Below, in pieces: positions 63,985 through 64,000 of a DNA stretch of 64,000 nucleotides; position 1 is the stretch's first letter, and every line of letters begins with the position of its first letter. The position numbers were made by a program, and so were the translations under genes. The notes beneath the pieces were generated by a model that was not told where the DNA came from, did no database searches, and saw only the letters and a program-made list of their open reading frames with translations. The stretch comes from CAZFVY01 sp964522665 (lineage in GTDB: Bacteria; Verrucomicrobiota; Verrucomicrobiia; Limisphaerales; CAZFVY01): the NCBI GenBank assembly GCA_964522665.1, contig CAZFVY010000008.1:43114-107113 (forward strand), given 5' to 3'.

Positions 63985-64000
63985 CGGTCCCCTCGGGGAT

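Overview
The window looks like chromosomal DNA of a high-GC, free-living, flagellated member of the Verrucomicrobiota, probably the Pedosphaera/Limisphaera side of the phylum. The evidence is the combination of two PSD1 (planctomycete cytochrome c, DUF1549/DUF1553) plus DUF1501 gene pairs, pseudopilins with the FTLIELL leader and a C-terminal H-X9-DG motif, large NHL-propeller proteins ending in a VIEASTDL...RFYRA module, and a dispersed hairpin repeat. This placement is inferred from gene content; no rRNA gene is present.

Left half (1-33.9 kb) is an accessory, secretion-rich region. It opens with a PIG-L deacetylase cut by the window edge, a hairpin repeat, a pseudopilin and a DUF1499 protein. 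Two consecutive PSD1-DUF1501 pairs follow (3.4-12.7 kb), probably for degradation of complex, possibly sulfated, glycans. Next come three large paralogous 12-repeat NHL proteins, all leftward, with a second pseudopilin and a 171-bp MITE-like element between them (12.8-21.1 kb). Rightward genes then encode a Tat-exported Gfo/Idh/MocA oxidoreductase, an MGH1-like glycoside hydrolase with two discoidin domains, and an amidase. A tight operon follows: Xaa-Pro aminopeptidase, DapA-family deaminase, hydroxyproline 2-epimerase, D-hydroxyproline oxidase and a cysteine synthase-like enzyme. It reads as a trans-4-hydroxy-L-proline (collagen-type peptide) utilisation module. A sialate O-acetylesterase closes this half.

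Right half (34-63.3 kb) is a flagellar locus. The leftward operon runs flgB-flgC-fliE-fliF-fliG-fliH-fliI-fliJ-motE-like-fliK-flgD-flgE-fliL-fliM-fliN-fliO-fliP-fliQ-fliR-flhB-flhA, with flhF at its distal end. A near-consensus sigma-54 promoter lies just upstream of flgB. An AT-richer BglII/BstYI-type type II restriction-modification pair sits between flhA and flhF and looks like a horizontal insertion. Divergent from flgB, rightward, are a Sel1-repeat protein with a trypsin-like domain that lacks the catalytic serine, a small membrane protein, the flagellar sigma factor fliA, motA, motB and an unrecognised protein ending in a Cys-X-Cys...Cys motif. Flagellin, cap, hook-junction, ring, rod (flgF/G/H/I), flhG and chemotaxis genes are not in the window, and FliM lacks the usual CheY-binding N-terminal peptide.

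The last 0.7 kb has no credible gene. It holds three tandem copies of the hairpin repeat also found in opposite orientation near position 1550, and a perfect 30-bp palindrome. No tRNA, rRNA, CRISPR array or transposase gene was recognised.
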